From: a bacterium Ga0077546
GTDB lineage: Bacteria; Cyanobacteriota; Vampirovibrionia; Obscuribacterales; Obscuribacteraceae
Reading direction: 5' to 3'
Length of the DNA: 22,797 bases
Assembly (NCBI GenBank): GCA_001464165.1
Contig: LNEX01000341.1
Coordinates: forward strand, 1-22,797
The position numbers and the translations under genes were made by a program. Each line of letters begins with the position of its first letter. Position 1 is the stretch's first letter. The notes under the pieces are model-generated. The model saw only the letters and a program-made list of their open reading frames with translations. It searched no databases and was not told where the DNA came from. Below are positions 14,836 to 21,350 of the stretch, piece by piece.

Positions 14836-17127
14836 ATGACTACCCCAGCAATCAACCACAGCAAATACTTTCATATCGAAAGCAAAGTTTCAGGTGTAAA
14901 GATCTTGTGGCTGGACGTACCGAAAGTGAATGTCTTACAGATGGCCGTCTTGCAAGAGCTAGATGGCATTCTTGACCAACTGGCTAACGACCCAAGCCTC
15001 AAAGGTCTGGTGATAGCCTCGGCCAAACCTGACGTGTTCATCGCCGGTGCTGACATTAACGAAATTCGCGCTCTACAAAGCCAAGGCGAAGAAAAGACCT
15101 ACCAGGTGACCATGGATGCCAAACGCATTCTGGCTAAACTGCGTGGCCTTGGAGTGCCTTCTGTGGCTGCTATCAATGGCGCCTGCAAAGGTGGCGGCTT
15201 GGAGCTTGCTCTATGGTGCAGCCATCGTCTGGCAGCAGATAATCCCGCAGTAGCGCTTGCACTGCCAGAAGTCAGACTCGGTATCTTTCCAGGGTTCGGC
15301 GGTTGCGTCTTATTGCCGCGCTTGATAGACACAATCAAAGCAGTAACAATGATTGCCACAGGCGCCGACGTTAGTGCGAAAGAAGCATGGCAAACCGGTT
15401 TGGTTGATGAAGTTGTCGCACCCGACCACCTGCTTGCCCGAGCAGAAGCAATTGCCCTCGGTGCGAAGAGCAAAAAAGCACCCCGCATTGGCAAAGCCAA
15501 GAAAGCTGGCTGGGCAGAGAGAGCAGTGGCGGCCTTGTTAGATGTTACTGAACCCTTCAAAGCTGACCGCTTCTCAGGCATGCGCCACTTTGTTAGCGCC
15601 ACTACCCATGGCTTTGCTAGCAAGCAAGTTTTAGCACAGATAAGCAAACGGGCCAAAGGATACAGCGCACCAGCACAAGCGGCCGCTCTTACGCTGCGCA
15701 CTTTGACAATGCCACGGGACAAAGCCCTAGAGCTAGAATCAGCTCTGTTTGCTCAGCAGGTGCAATCGAAGGAGTCGGCCAATCTAGTTAGCATTTTCCT
15801 TGACCGCAGCAGAGCTAAGAAATTAGCCAGCGGCGCCACTCCTGCTCGGGTCTCTGAAATTGGAGTGATTGGTTCGGGCATCATGGGAGCAGAAATTGCC
15901 TTTGAAGCAATTTGTGCATGGCAAATTGAAAAAGTTGTGGTGATTGATATCAAGGACGAATTTTTGGCAAAGGCCAAAGCTAATATCGAAAAATTGATGG
16001 CAGGCCGCGTCAAATCTGGCAAGTACATGAAGTTAGAAGCCGATCTCAAAATGGCTAAACTGAGTTTCTCGACTTCATATAGCGACCTGGCCAACTGCGA
16101 TGCCATCATCGAAGCCGTGCCCGAAAAAGACGAAATCAAATTTGCTACTTACAAGCAAGTTGATGAAGTTATGGCTAGCCGCAGCAAAGAAACGCCGTGG
16201 TTCTTGTTCTCTAACACCTCAGCTCGCGACCTAGAAGTACTGAAAACTGGAGTAGCAAATCCTGCCAACTTCAGCGGTATGCACTTCTTCAACCCAGTGT
16301 CACAGATGGCTGGTGTGGAAATTCCAGGCACCTCTTCAACTTCAGAAGAAACAATGGCCACAGCAATTAGCTTGGTTAGTGCCCTGGGCAAAATTCCCCT
16401 GCCCTGCAAAAACTACCCTGGCTTCATTGTCAACGCCATCCTCGGGCCATACTTGGCTATGACAGCTCACCTACTTGCTATGGGTGTGGCGCCAGCAGCG
16501 ATAGACAAAGCGATCTTGAACTTCGGCATGCCTATGGGCCCTGTAGAGCTTATGGACTATGTTGGTCTCGACGTGGTAGCCAGCGTTGCCAAAACGCTCT
16601 CAAGCGCCCATGGAGACCGCTTAGCTTTACCATCTCTCGACCTGGTAGGTAAGTTGGTTGAACAAGGTTTCTTGGGCCGCAAAGGAAGCTATGGTTTTTA
16701 TGCCTGGGAAGATGGCAAAACTGTCAAGGACGCCAAAACACGCAAGCCGGTTTTAGGCGCGCCATACCGCGACATGGCAGAGGCTCACAACCTGGGTAGC
16801 ACACCAATGGCCGAAGAAGCAATCGTCAAGCTTTTGATTGGCACCATTGAAAACGAAGCCATGCGTGTTCTGGAAGCAGGTGTGGTCTCAGACCCGTTCT
16901 TGATTGACTTGGCATTCGTTATTAGCACCGGTTTCACAGCTTCGCTGGGTGGCCCACTGCGCCATATCGACCAGTTAGGTGTGAAAACCTTCTCTGACCT
17001 CAGTCGCAACATTGCTAGTGGTGCAGAACAGCCCGGTCAGTCATGGCGTAAAAACTTTGCGCCTTGCAACTTACTGGCTGAGCATGCCGCCAACCGCACC
17101 AATATCTATCCTGCTGATAGCAAATAA
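14836..17127 (+). CDS. fadJ: Bifunctional enoyl-CoA hydratase / 3-hydroxyacyl-CoA dehydrogenase (FadJ type)
   Basis: This 763-residue protein starts at ATG 14836, 9 bases after the thiolase, with ctaggag overlapping its stop. The N-terminal crotonase domain has IAGADI for the oxyanion region and the two catalytic acids Glu123 (GGGLE) and Glu145 (LPEV). Their spacing of 22 matches E. coli FadJ rather than FadB (20). A linker leads to the NAD-binding dehydrogenase with GSGIMG (346-351) and catalytic His483 in GMHFFNP, then the C-terminal dehydrogenase domains. It carries out hydration of enoyl-CoA and NAD-dependent oxidation of 3-hydroxyacyl-CoA, probably as a complex with the thiolase. The segment usually reading NTSS-L-P-I is NTSARDLEVL here, a lineage difference rather than an obvious defect. 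Confidence 0.94.
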   Translation: MTTPAINHSKYFHIESKVSGVKILWLDVPKVNVLQMAVLQELDGILDQLANDPSLKGLVIASAKPDVFIAGADINEIRALQSQGEEKTYQVTMDAKRILAKLRGLGVPSVAAINGACKGGGLELALWCSHRLAADNPAVALALPEVRLGIFPGFGGCVLLPRLIDTIKAVTMIATGADVSAKEAWQTGLVDEVVAPDHLLARAEAIALGAKSKKAPRIGKAKKAGWAERAVAALLDVTEPFKADRFSGMRHFVSATTHGFASKQVLAQISKRAKGYSAPAQAAALTLRTLTMPRDKALELESALFAQQVQSKESANLVSIFLDRSRAKKLASGATPARVSEIGVIGSGIMGAEIAFEAICAWQIEKVVVIDIKDEFLAKAKANIEKLMAGRVKSGKYMKLEADLKMAKLSFSTSYSDLANCDAIIEAVPEKDEIKFATYKQVDEVMASRSKETPWFLFSNTSARDLEVLKTGVANPANFSGMHFFNPVSQMAGVEIPGTSSTSEETMATAISLVSALGKIPLPCKNYPGFIVNAILGPYLAMTAHLLAMGVAPAAIDKAILNFGMPMGPVELMDYVGLDVVASVAKTLSSAHGDRLALPSLDLVGKLVEQGFLGRKGSYGFYAWEDGKTVKDAKTRKPVLGAPYRDMAEAHNLGSTPMAEEAIVKLLIGTIENEAMRVLEAGVVSDPFLIDLAFVISTGFTASLGGPLRHIDQLGVKTFSDLSRNIASGAEQPGQSWRKNFAPCNLLAEHAANRTNIYPADSK

Positions 17128-17179
17128 GTCAGCAAGTAGTTACTTTTCCACCCACTAAGAGTAGTGGCACACTTAATCT

Positions 17180-17216
17180 GCTCGTGCCTGGACGAAGGAC
17201 CACCCCGGCACAGAGC
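17180..17216 (+). promoter_or_regulatory. Stem-loop with AAGGA in the loop, upstream of the gene at 17240
   Basis: GCTCGTGCC (17180-17188) pairs with GGCAC plus GAGC (17207-17216, one bulged A). Inside, TGG and CCA can pair around the loop ACGAAGGA (17192-17199). It is 52 bases after the hydratase stop and 23 bases before the ATG at 17240. It may end the beta-oxidation transcript or control the next gene. No T tract follows, so a plain terminator is less likely. Confidence 0.5.
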
Positions 17217-17239
17217 AACTTTCATACAGGGGCATTCAC

Positions 17240-17623
17240 ATGTCTTTTGACCAAAACCGCAACGATACTGTCAGTCTGCTCATTAAGCTAAGAGCAAGCC
17301 AAACCTACTTTAAAGGCACAGTTGAACGGGTCGGAAGCTACACAATCGACGGTATGACCAGATTCGTATTTACAATTAAATGGGACTCTGGTGAAACAGA
17401 AATCTACAGCACAGTGCCAGATGCAAAATACTTTAGCGAAGTCATGCAATTTAACGACGGCCAAAATCAAATGATGCTAACGACCTCGCTGGCCTATGCA
17501 TCACAAGTCAAAGCTGGCGACAAAGTGGCTGTCTTAACCGACAACGATGTTAACAGAATCATCCATTTCATCGAGACAGTAGCCCCGAGCGAAGAAGAGG
17601 CAAGGGAACTGGATAGAACTTAA
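17240..17623 (+). CDS. Small protein of unknown function
   Basis: This 127-residue protein starts at ATG 17240, with cagggg 10 or so bases upstream. No signal peptide or membrane helix is present. The pattern of alternating strands (FKGTVERVG, FVFTIKWDSG, ETEIYSTV, VKAGDKVAVLTD) suggests a small beta-barrel fold, followed by a helix and an acidic end (SEEEARELD). I cannot name the family. It stands alone between two hairpin-containing gaps. Confidence 0.7.
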   Translation: MSFDQNRNDTVSLLIKLRASQTYFKGTVERVGSYTIDGMTRFVFTIKWDSGETEIYSTVPDAKYFSEVMQFNDGQNQMMLTTSLAYASQVKAGDKVAVLTDNDVNRIIHFIETVAPSEEEARELDRT

Positions 17624-17641
17624 ATTCAATATCGCTAGTCA

Positions 17642-17711
17642 TCACTCGATAGTGACGTTAAATTTTACGGCCCTGGGTCAGGAAACAAAGAAAGGAATCT
17701 TGCTCAGGGTC
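17642..17711 (+). promoter_or_regulatory. Two hairpins upstream of the 57-codon gene
   Basis: TCACT (17642-17646) pairs with AGTGA (17651-17655) around CGAT, followed by an A/T-rich stretch that could make it a weak terminator. A larger stem joins 17669-17678 with 17702-17711 (10 positions, three G-U) and encloses a 23-base loop in which AAG/CTT can pair around AAAGGAAT. The loop side carries the 14-mer AGAAAGGAATCTTG (17689-17702), which recurs at 17974-17987 before the next gene. Confidence 0.45.
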
Positions 17712-17730
17712 TTCATTTTAGGAATTACTT

Positions 17731-17904
17731 ATGAAGGACATTTTTCACACTTTCTTGTATATCATGGCATTTTTTTTGTTCATCGGTTGCTTATCGATGA
17801 TTACTGACCCCGAAGATACCGCAGTAAAGGTCAATCGCATAACGCAATCATTGGCTAACATCTATCACAGCGCTGAAAAGGCTTTCCATCAAGAATGTAA
17901 GTGA
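17731..17904 (+). CDS. 57-residue single-helix protein, possible lipoprotein
   Basis: ATG 17731 follows ttttaggaattactt, a good ribosome binding site at proper distance, and the frame runs to TGA at 17902-17904. The translated product has a short N-terminus (MKDIFHT), one hydrophobic helix (about 8-25) containing LFIGC, and a polar, partly helical remainder ending HQECK. The Cys after a hydrophobic stretch with Gly at -1 could be a lipobox, although Phe at -3 is unusual. A single-pass membrane protein is the simpler reading. It is shorter than common gene-finding cut-offs and easy to miss. Each flank carries a hairpin with the same 14-base motif. Confidence 0.55.
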   Translation: MKDIFHTFLYIMAFFLFIGCLSMITDPEDTAVKVNRITQSLANIYHSAEKAFHQECK

Positions 17905-17922
17905 CTTTTTTGAGGAACAGCC

Positions 17923-17991
17923 AGGAACAATCAGGCGTTCTTAAACCTTTAACCAGCTAGTGTCAAGGAATTGAGAAAGGAATCTTGGCAC
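17923..17991 (+). promoter_or_regulatory. Two hairpins upstream of the gene at 18016
   Basis: AGGAAC (17923-17928) pairs with GTTCTT (17937-17942) over eight bases. Then GTGTCAAG (17960-17967) pairs with CTTGGCAC (17984-17991), one G-U, enclosing a 16-base loop that contains GAAAGGAAT. The second ends 24 bases before the ATG at 18016 and upstream of its gagg site. It shares the 14-mer AGAAAGGAATCTTG with the hairpin before the 57-codon gene. Confidence 0.5.
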
Positions 17992-18015
17992 CGGCTACTT
18001 TTTAACGAGGATACT

Positions 18016-18660
18016 ATGAAATGTTTTAGAGTAGCTTGTAACGAGCATCACCCCAACATGGCAACGTGGTTGGCTGGGGGTTTTCTAGCAACACTAGGCT
18101 CACCACTAGCAATACCATTACTTAGTGGCAATATTGATGTGGAAAATTTGCCGACAGCAAATCAAGGATTATTCCTTGAAGACAGGGGCTCGTACATGGT
18201 CACTTGTCTGCGCTTGGCTCCATGGCCTGACAGTATTAATGCCCTAGTTGATGCCTCAGTCAAGCAAATACCTGAATGCTTTGAACTAGGTAAACCAGGA
18301 TATAGCTCAATTTTGAAGCGGGCCTCTGTCGAAAATAGAGAAGGTCGAGTCTACCTGATTCCTGAACATTCAGAAGACACAGCTGATCAGAATAAGGCGC
18401 TGGTTCTTATAAATGTCGGCCGAGGCAGCGGAGACTATCTCAACTATCAGGTTGGCGACGCCAAAGTTTTTCACAGTATTGAAGGACGAGAGCCCATAAT
18501 ACTAGCGGCAATTTCTCCTGGTGAAAAGATAGTCGCTGTTCGTAGCAATTGGCGCTGGCAAAACATGCTCGGCATCAAGTCGCGCAAAATCATCGAGCAA
18601 ATTGATATTGGCTTCGACGGCGAAAACATTCAAGTGATCAGCAGACTACCCAGTAATTAA
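18016..18660 (+). CDS. Protein of unknown function
   Basis: The protein is 214 residues from ATG 18016, preceded by aacgaggatact. A TTG start at 17971 in the same frame would begin inside the hairpin loop and lacks a ribosome binding site. After MKCFRVACNEHHPN comes a moderately hydrophobic stretch (about 16-38), then a mixed alpha/beta region with strands such as RVYLIPE, ALVLINVGRG, AKVFHSI, IILAAIS and KIVAVRS. No known motif or family is recognised. It could be peripheral to the membrane. It lies 45 bases before the coiled-coil gene at 18706 and may be transcribed with it. Confidence 0.7.
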   Translation: MKCFRVACNEHHPNMATWLAGGFLATLGSPLAIPLLSGNIDVENLPTANQGLFLEDRGSYMVTCLRLAPWPDSINALVDASVKQIPECFELGKPGYSSILKRASVENREGRVYLIPEHSEDTADQNKALVLINVGRGSGDYLNYQVGDAKVFHSIEGREPIILAAISPGEKIVAVRSNWRWQNMLGIKSRKIIEQIDIGFDGENIQVISRLPSN

Positions 18661-18705
18661 GGGTGCCACTGGTAACTACTAACAACTTATCAATGGGAAA
18701 ATCGT

Positions 18706-19437
18706 ATGACTTCAAACCAAGCAGGCATTGAAACTGTCAGAACAGAAACAAACTTCAGTTCTTCCGAAATTGCCGAACAACTAAGTGCTCACATTGCTCA
18801 ATGCGATGCGGCGCAATCACAAATCAGCAGGCGCTACAATCAGCAAGCTGGTTTTCGCCGCGCCAATATCGACGAGACTGTCATTGACTCACTCAGACAA
18901 GTGCTGCTGCAACTATTAGAACTAGCCACGGCCTTAAAAGAGCAAGCCGAAGGCGCAGTCTTATACATCAACGAGCCCTCAATGGCATCACTGAATGAAA
19001 TTTTCAACTACGTCACCACCGGCGACTTTATCGAGAAAATATCAACAGACGAAACTTTCTGCGGCAAGCATCAACAAGCACTAGAGCTCTTCAGTGAACT
19101 GCTAAGCAGAGAAACTGCCGTACTCAAAGCAGAAGCTACACTTGCCAAGCTCAAAGCCACTCGGCAACAAGCACGTGACAAGCTCAAAGTTAAGAAGAGC
19201 GAAACTGCAATCTACGCTGTGCTAAAAAGAAACTGTACAATCAGCGATGAAACATTGATGGCCCAACTCTCTGAATTTCAAGCGGGACGCCACCACCCTG
19301 TCGACCACATTACAGACGACAGTATCCGTATAGGCAACCGTAGTATGTCAATACACTTCAGCCCAAAAGATGCGCAGCAAGCCTTTGACATATTCGAAAT
19401 GCCTATCATTCCACCCCTCAATCTTAACCACCATTAG
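18706..19437 (+). CDS. Helical, coiled-coil-like protein of unknown function
   Basis: This 243-residue protein starts at ATG 18706 after aatgggaaaatc. It is dominated by charged helices: heptad-like Leu/Ala spacing at about 60-86 and 122-170, with many Lys/Glu/Gln. The last 75 residues are less regular (HHPVDHITDD, IGNRSMSIHF) and may form a small globular part. There is no signal peptide or membrane helix. Family and function are not recognised. Only 13 bases separate it from coaX, so the two are likely co-transcribed, though a functional link to CoA synthesis is not shown. Confidence 0.7.
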   Translation: MTSNQAGIETVRTETNFSSSEIAEQLSAHIAQCDAAQSQISRRYNQQAGFRRANIDETVIDSLRQVLLQLLELATALKEQAEGAVLYINEPSMASLNEIFNYVTTGDFIEKISTDETFCGKHQQALELFSELLSRETAVLKAEATLAKLKATRQQARDKLKVKKSETAIYAVLKRNCTISDETLMAQLSEFQAGRHHPVDHITDDSIRIGNRSMSIHFSPKDAQQAFDIFEMPIIPPLNLNHH

Positions 19438-19450
19438 CAACGGAAACATC

Positions 19451-20194
19451 ATGAAAGAGTTACTAGCCATAGACATCGGCAATAGCAACACTAAATATGG
19501 TTACTTCGTAGACGGTCTTCTCGCAGACCGACACTGCTATCCCACTGCTGAAATCGCACATTGCACGGCAGCGCTAATTCGGGATAAGACATTTCCCATA
19601 GCCCTATCGTCAGTGGTGCCAGCAGCTGAAGAAACTCTCCGCCCTTTGCTGAGCAACCACGAAATTATTACTATAGGCGCCGCTGAACAGACTTTTCTTA
19701 CGGGAATGGCCTTAACTATGGGTGCCGACAGAGTAGCCGATGCCGTGGCCGCCTGGAAGATTCACGGCAAAGGCCGCCGACCAGTGGTTGTAATTGGCCT
19801 AGGCACAGCGACAACAATGCTCGCTATTTCAGCCAATGGTCATGTCGAGGGCGGCTTCATTGCACCAGGCCTAGGCCTCACACTTGCCGCACTACATCAG
19901 CAGACAGCCCTTTTGCCCCTGCTCGATATGAACGGCCAAACCCTTGAACTAGGCTATGACACAGAAACGCACATGCGCAACGGTGTCTTTGCTGGCCATA
20001 TTGGGCTAATTCGTGAGTGGCAAGCAATTGCCAAAGAACTGCTTGGCAAGAAAGCGCTAACAATTGCCACTGGGGGCTGGAGCGAAGCAATATCGGCTGC
20101 CAGTAAATCTAGCAAGAAAGTGTTCGACATTGTCGATCCGAGCCTAACACTCAAAGGCATTTACCTTCTGGCCGCAGCAAAAACTTCGGCTTAA
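19451..20194 (+). CDS. coaX: Type III pantothenate kinase
   Basis: The protein is 247 residues from ATG 19451, with acggaaac upstream. A longer frame from 19370 overlaps the preceding gene and is rejected. It shows the family signature in order: phosphate-binding DIGNSNTK (8-15), GADR (91-94) with the pantothenate-contacting Asp93, GTATT (118-122), GGFIAPGL (134-141), QTALLP (151-156), NGVFAGHIG (177-185) and TGGW (207-210). It phosphorylates pantothenate with ATP, the first step of CoA synthesis, in the cytosol. The residue two before GTATT is normally Asp (IDxGTATT) and is linked in the family to monovalent cation binding. Here it is Gly116, so cation dependence or activity may differ. Confidence 0.9.
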   Translation: MKELLAIDIGNSNTKYGYFVDGLLADRHCYPTAEIAHCTAALIRDKTFPIALSSVVPAAEETLRPLLSNHEIITIGAAEQTFLTGMALTMGADRVADAVAAWKIHGKGRRPVVVIGLGTATTMLAISANGHVEGGFIAPGLGLTLAALHQQTALLPLLDMNGQTLELGYDTETHMRNGVFAGHIGLIREWQAIAKELLGKKALTIATGGWSEAISAASKSSKKVFDIVDPSLTLKGIYLLAAAKTSA

Positions 20195-20230
20195 ACAGCA
20201 ATCTAAGACTTGAACGCGGTAATGATCACA

Positions 20231-20302
20231 ATGAACATCCACCTAGACTTCGTCAACTTCTGGTTGTCGTTAATGCGCTTCATCGCAGAAGCCAAAGAAT
20301 AG
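20231..20302 (+). CDS. Possible 23-residue leader or small peptide
   Basis: A frame ATG 20231 to TAG 20300-20302 gives a 23-residue amphipathic peptide (MNIHLDFVNFWLSLMRF and a charged end). The upstream cggtaatga is only a weak ribosome binding site. It lies 36 bases after coaX and 33 bases before a strong hairpin. It could be an unrecognised small protein or a leader peptide for the gene at 20422, but a frame this short is common by chance. Confidence 0.2.
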   Translation: MNIHLDFVNFWLSLMRFIAEAKE

Positions 20303-20335
20303 GCTCAAGCTTCCTACTAGAAGCGAGATAATCTG

Positions 20336-20378
20336 CCACCAAAAGGATTTGGTGGTACCAAACAAATCGCTGACCACC
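20336..20378 (+). promoter_or_regulatory. AGGA-loop stem-loop with a competing alternative pairing
   Basis: CCACCAAA (20336-20343) pairs perfectly with TTTGGTGG (20348-20355) around the four-base loop AGGA. The 3' arm GGTGGT (20351-20356) can instead pair with ACCACC (20373-20378), so the two structures exclude each other. It lies 44 bases before the ATG at 20422. The layout recalls an attenuator or switch, though there is no clear terminator T tract. Confidence 0.5.
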
Positions 20379-20421
20379 TGGCAAGAGAAGCAGGCTCAGC
20401 CCTTTTATCAAGGCGATAACT

Positions 20422-20862
20422 ATGAATACGCACAAAATGCTGATCGTCGGCATTGTTCTATACCTTGCCGGTGTAGTGCTCACACCTTGGGCCTGGCCAG
20501 ATAATTTAACAATCTGGGCAGATTTTACCTGGCAAATAAAATCGGCTCTGATCTGCGGGCTCTTAGCCATAACCGCTGGCTTTGCCATCTACCTTTCTAC
20601 AACTGCCGCCAATGGTCTAGCAAAAGCTTCTGCTGATGCTGCTAAGACCGGCGAATCGATCATTACCCTAGTCGCTGGCTTCGGTGTCATCGGCTTTGGC
20701 ATGCTGGCAACAATGCTAATAATTTGCGCAGCCTACGCTCTCCATGCCACATTAGTGACCATCGCTGGCCTTGCTGGTGCAGGAGCAGCCTTGGTTGTGC
20801 TACTGCCACAGATCGGTGGTGTGCTCATTGGCATAGCCCTAGGCAAAGAAAGAATGGCCTGA
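20422..20862 (+). CDS. Four-helix membrane protein, unknown
   Basis: This 146-residue protein starts at ATG 20422 after caaggcgataact. Four likely helices are seen: about 7-24, 40-60, 77-108 and 110-140. They are rich in Gly and Ala, with a Trp-containing loop (PWAWPDNLTIWADFTW) after the first and an Ala/Lys/Asp loop (ASADAAKTGES) after the second. No family is recognised. The leader contains the competing hairpins described separately, which may control it. Confidence 0.7.
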   Translation: MNTHKMLIVGIVLYLAGVVLTPWAWPDNLTIWADFTWQIKSALICGLLAITAGFAIYLSTTAANGLAKASADAAKTGESIITLVAGFGVIGFGMLATMLIICAAYALHATLVTIAGLAGAGAALVVLLPQIGGVLIGIALGKERMA

Positions 20863-20907
20863 ATAGATAGTACAAATTGTAGCTTTATAGCTCTGCGGTC
20901 TTAAACG

Positions 20908-20989
20908 GCACTGTCCCACCAAAAGCACCCTTAACCGTCACAACCCGAAAACTAGCGCGAGCAATTGCACTATCCCAGACAAAAGCACC
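20908..20989 (+). repeat. Degenerate direct repeat pair of about 22 bases
   Basis: GCACTGTCCCA and CAAAAGCACC at 20908-20929 recur as GCACTATCCCA and CAAAAGCACC at 20967-20989, differing by one substitution, a one-base length change and a few bases at the join. Centre-to-centre distance is about 60 bases. It could be a protein-binding pair or a small duplication. Only two copies are seen. Confidence 0.45.
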
Positions 20990-21006
20990 AAAAGCGTACT
21001 GCTTTT
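20981..21006 (+). terminator. Possible (bidirectional) terminator
   Basis: AAAAGCA (20981-20987) pairs perfectly with TGCTTTT (21000-21006) over a 12-base loop. The stem itself supplies an A tract on one side and a T tract on the other, as in short bidirectional terminators. The stem has few G-C pairs, so efficiency would be low. It follows the gene at 20422 by 118 bases. Confidence 0.35.
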
Positions 21007-21222
21007 ACCAGCCGGGCCATGACGATTTCGCCAAGCTAAACAACACTTTACAACCTTCTGTTGTATCGGCCCTGCCCTGATAGCTAGATTGAAGCTCTAC
21101 GCACCCACTACCGCACCAAACGACAAAACCCAACCAAAACTCAATCAACAAACACACTAAGCACTTCGTCATTGTTCCGCTGCATTTAATTGCAGTGGAA
21201 ATTGCATTTGCTTGCACTCTTG

Positions 21223-21310
21223 CTGCAATTCTGGCTTCGACCAGCATTGCAGTTTATCTAACGGCTCACAAAAGTGAATCTTGAAGTCGCTCTGACTTTC
21301 AACTTTCACT
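21223..21310 (+). promoter_or_regulatory. Structured leader with two strong stem-loops before the binding-protein/OmpA gene
   Basis: Stem-loop 1: CTGCAAT (21223-21229) with ATTGCAG (21246-21252), a T/C mismatch, then CTGG with CCAG around CTTCGA, followed by TTTATC. Stem-loop 2: AGTGAA (21273-21278) with TTCACT (21305-21310) and, inside, TTGAAGTC (21281-21288) with GACTTTCAA (21294-21302, one bulge) around GCTCT. The second ends 40 bases before the ATG at 21351. Together they look like a cis-acting RNA leader or a small RNA. No known riboswitch class was recognised. Confidence 0.5.
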
Positions 21311-21350
21311 GCGAGGCCATTTATTCAAATCACAAATTCAGGAGTACTGA

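Larger units (their letters stand above)
20863..21350 (+). other. Gene-free stretch with repeats and hairpins
   Basis: No frame here has a convincing start and ribosome binding site on either strand. An 80-codon frame on the minus strand (21247 to 21005) lacks a ribosome binding site and crosses the strong hairpin. The stretch holds a degenerate direct repeat (20908-20929 and 20967-20989), a terminator-like hairpin (20981-21006), a patch dense in TGCA (about 21179-21252) and two stem-loops before the next gene. A small RNA or a long structured leader is possible. The promoter of the gene at 21351 is presumably inside but was not identified. Confidence 0.5.

Noticed and set aside
19370..19450. 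27-residue extension of coaX
   Set aside because: It overlaps the coiled-coil gene. The conserved DIGNSNT motif normally starts within the first 10 residues, which fits ATG 19451.
21005..21247. 80-codon frame on the minus strand
   Set aside because: No ribosome binding site precedes its start, the product has no recognisable pattern, and it overlaps the strong hairpin at 21223-21252.
21179..21252. Clustered TGCA units suggesting a CRISPR or iteron array
   Set aside because: Spacing is irregular and the units are only 4-6 bases. They are explained by the hairpin arms, and there is no regular repeat/spacer structure.
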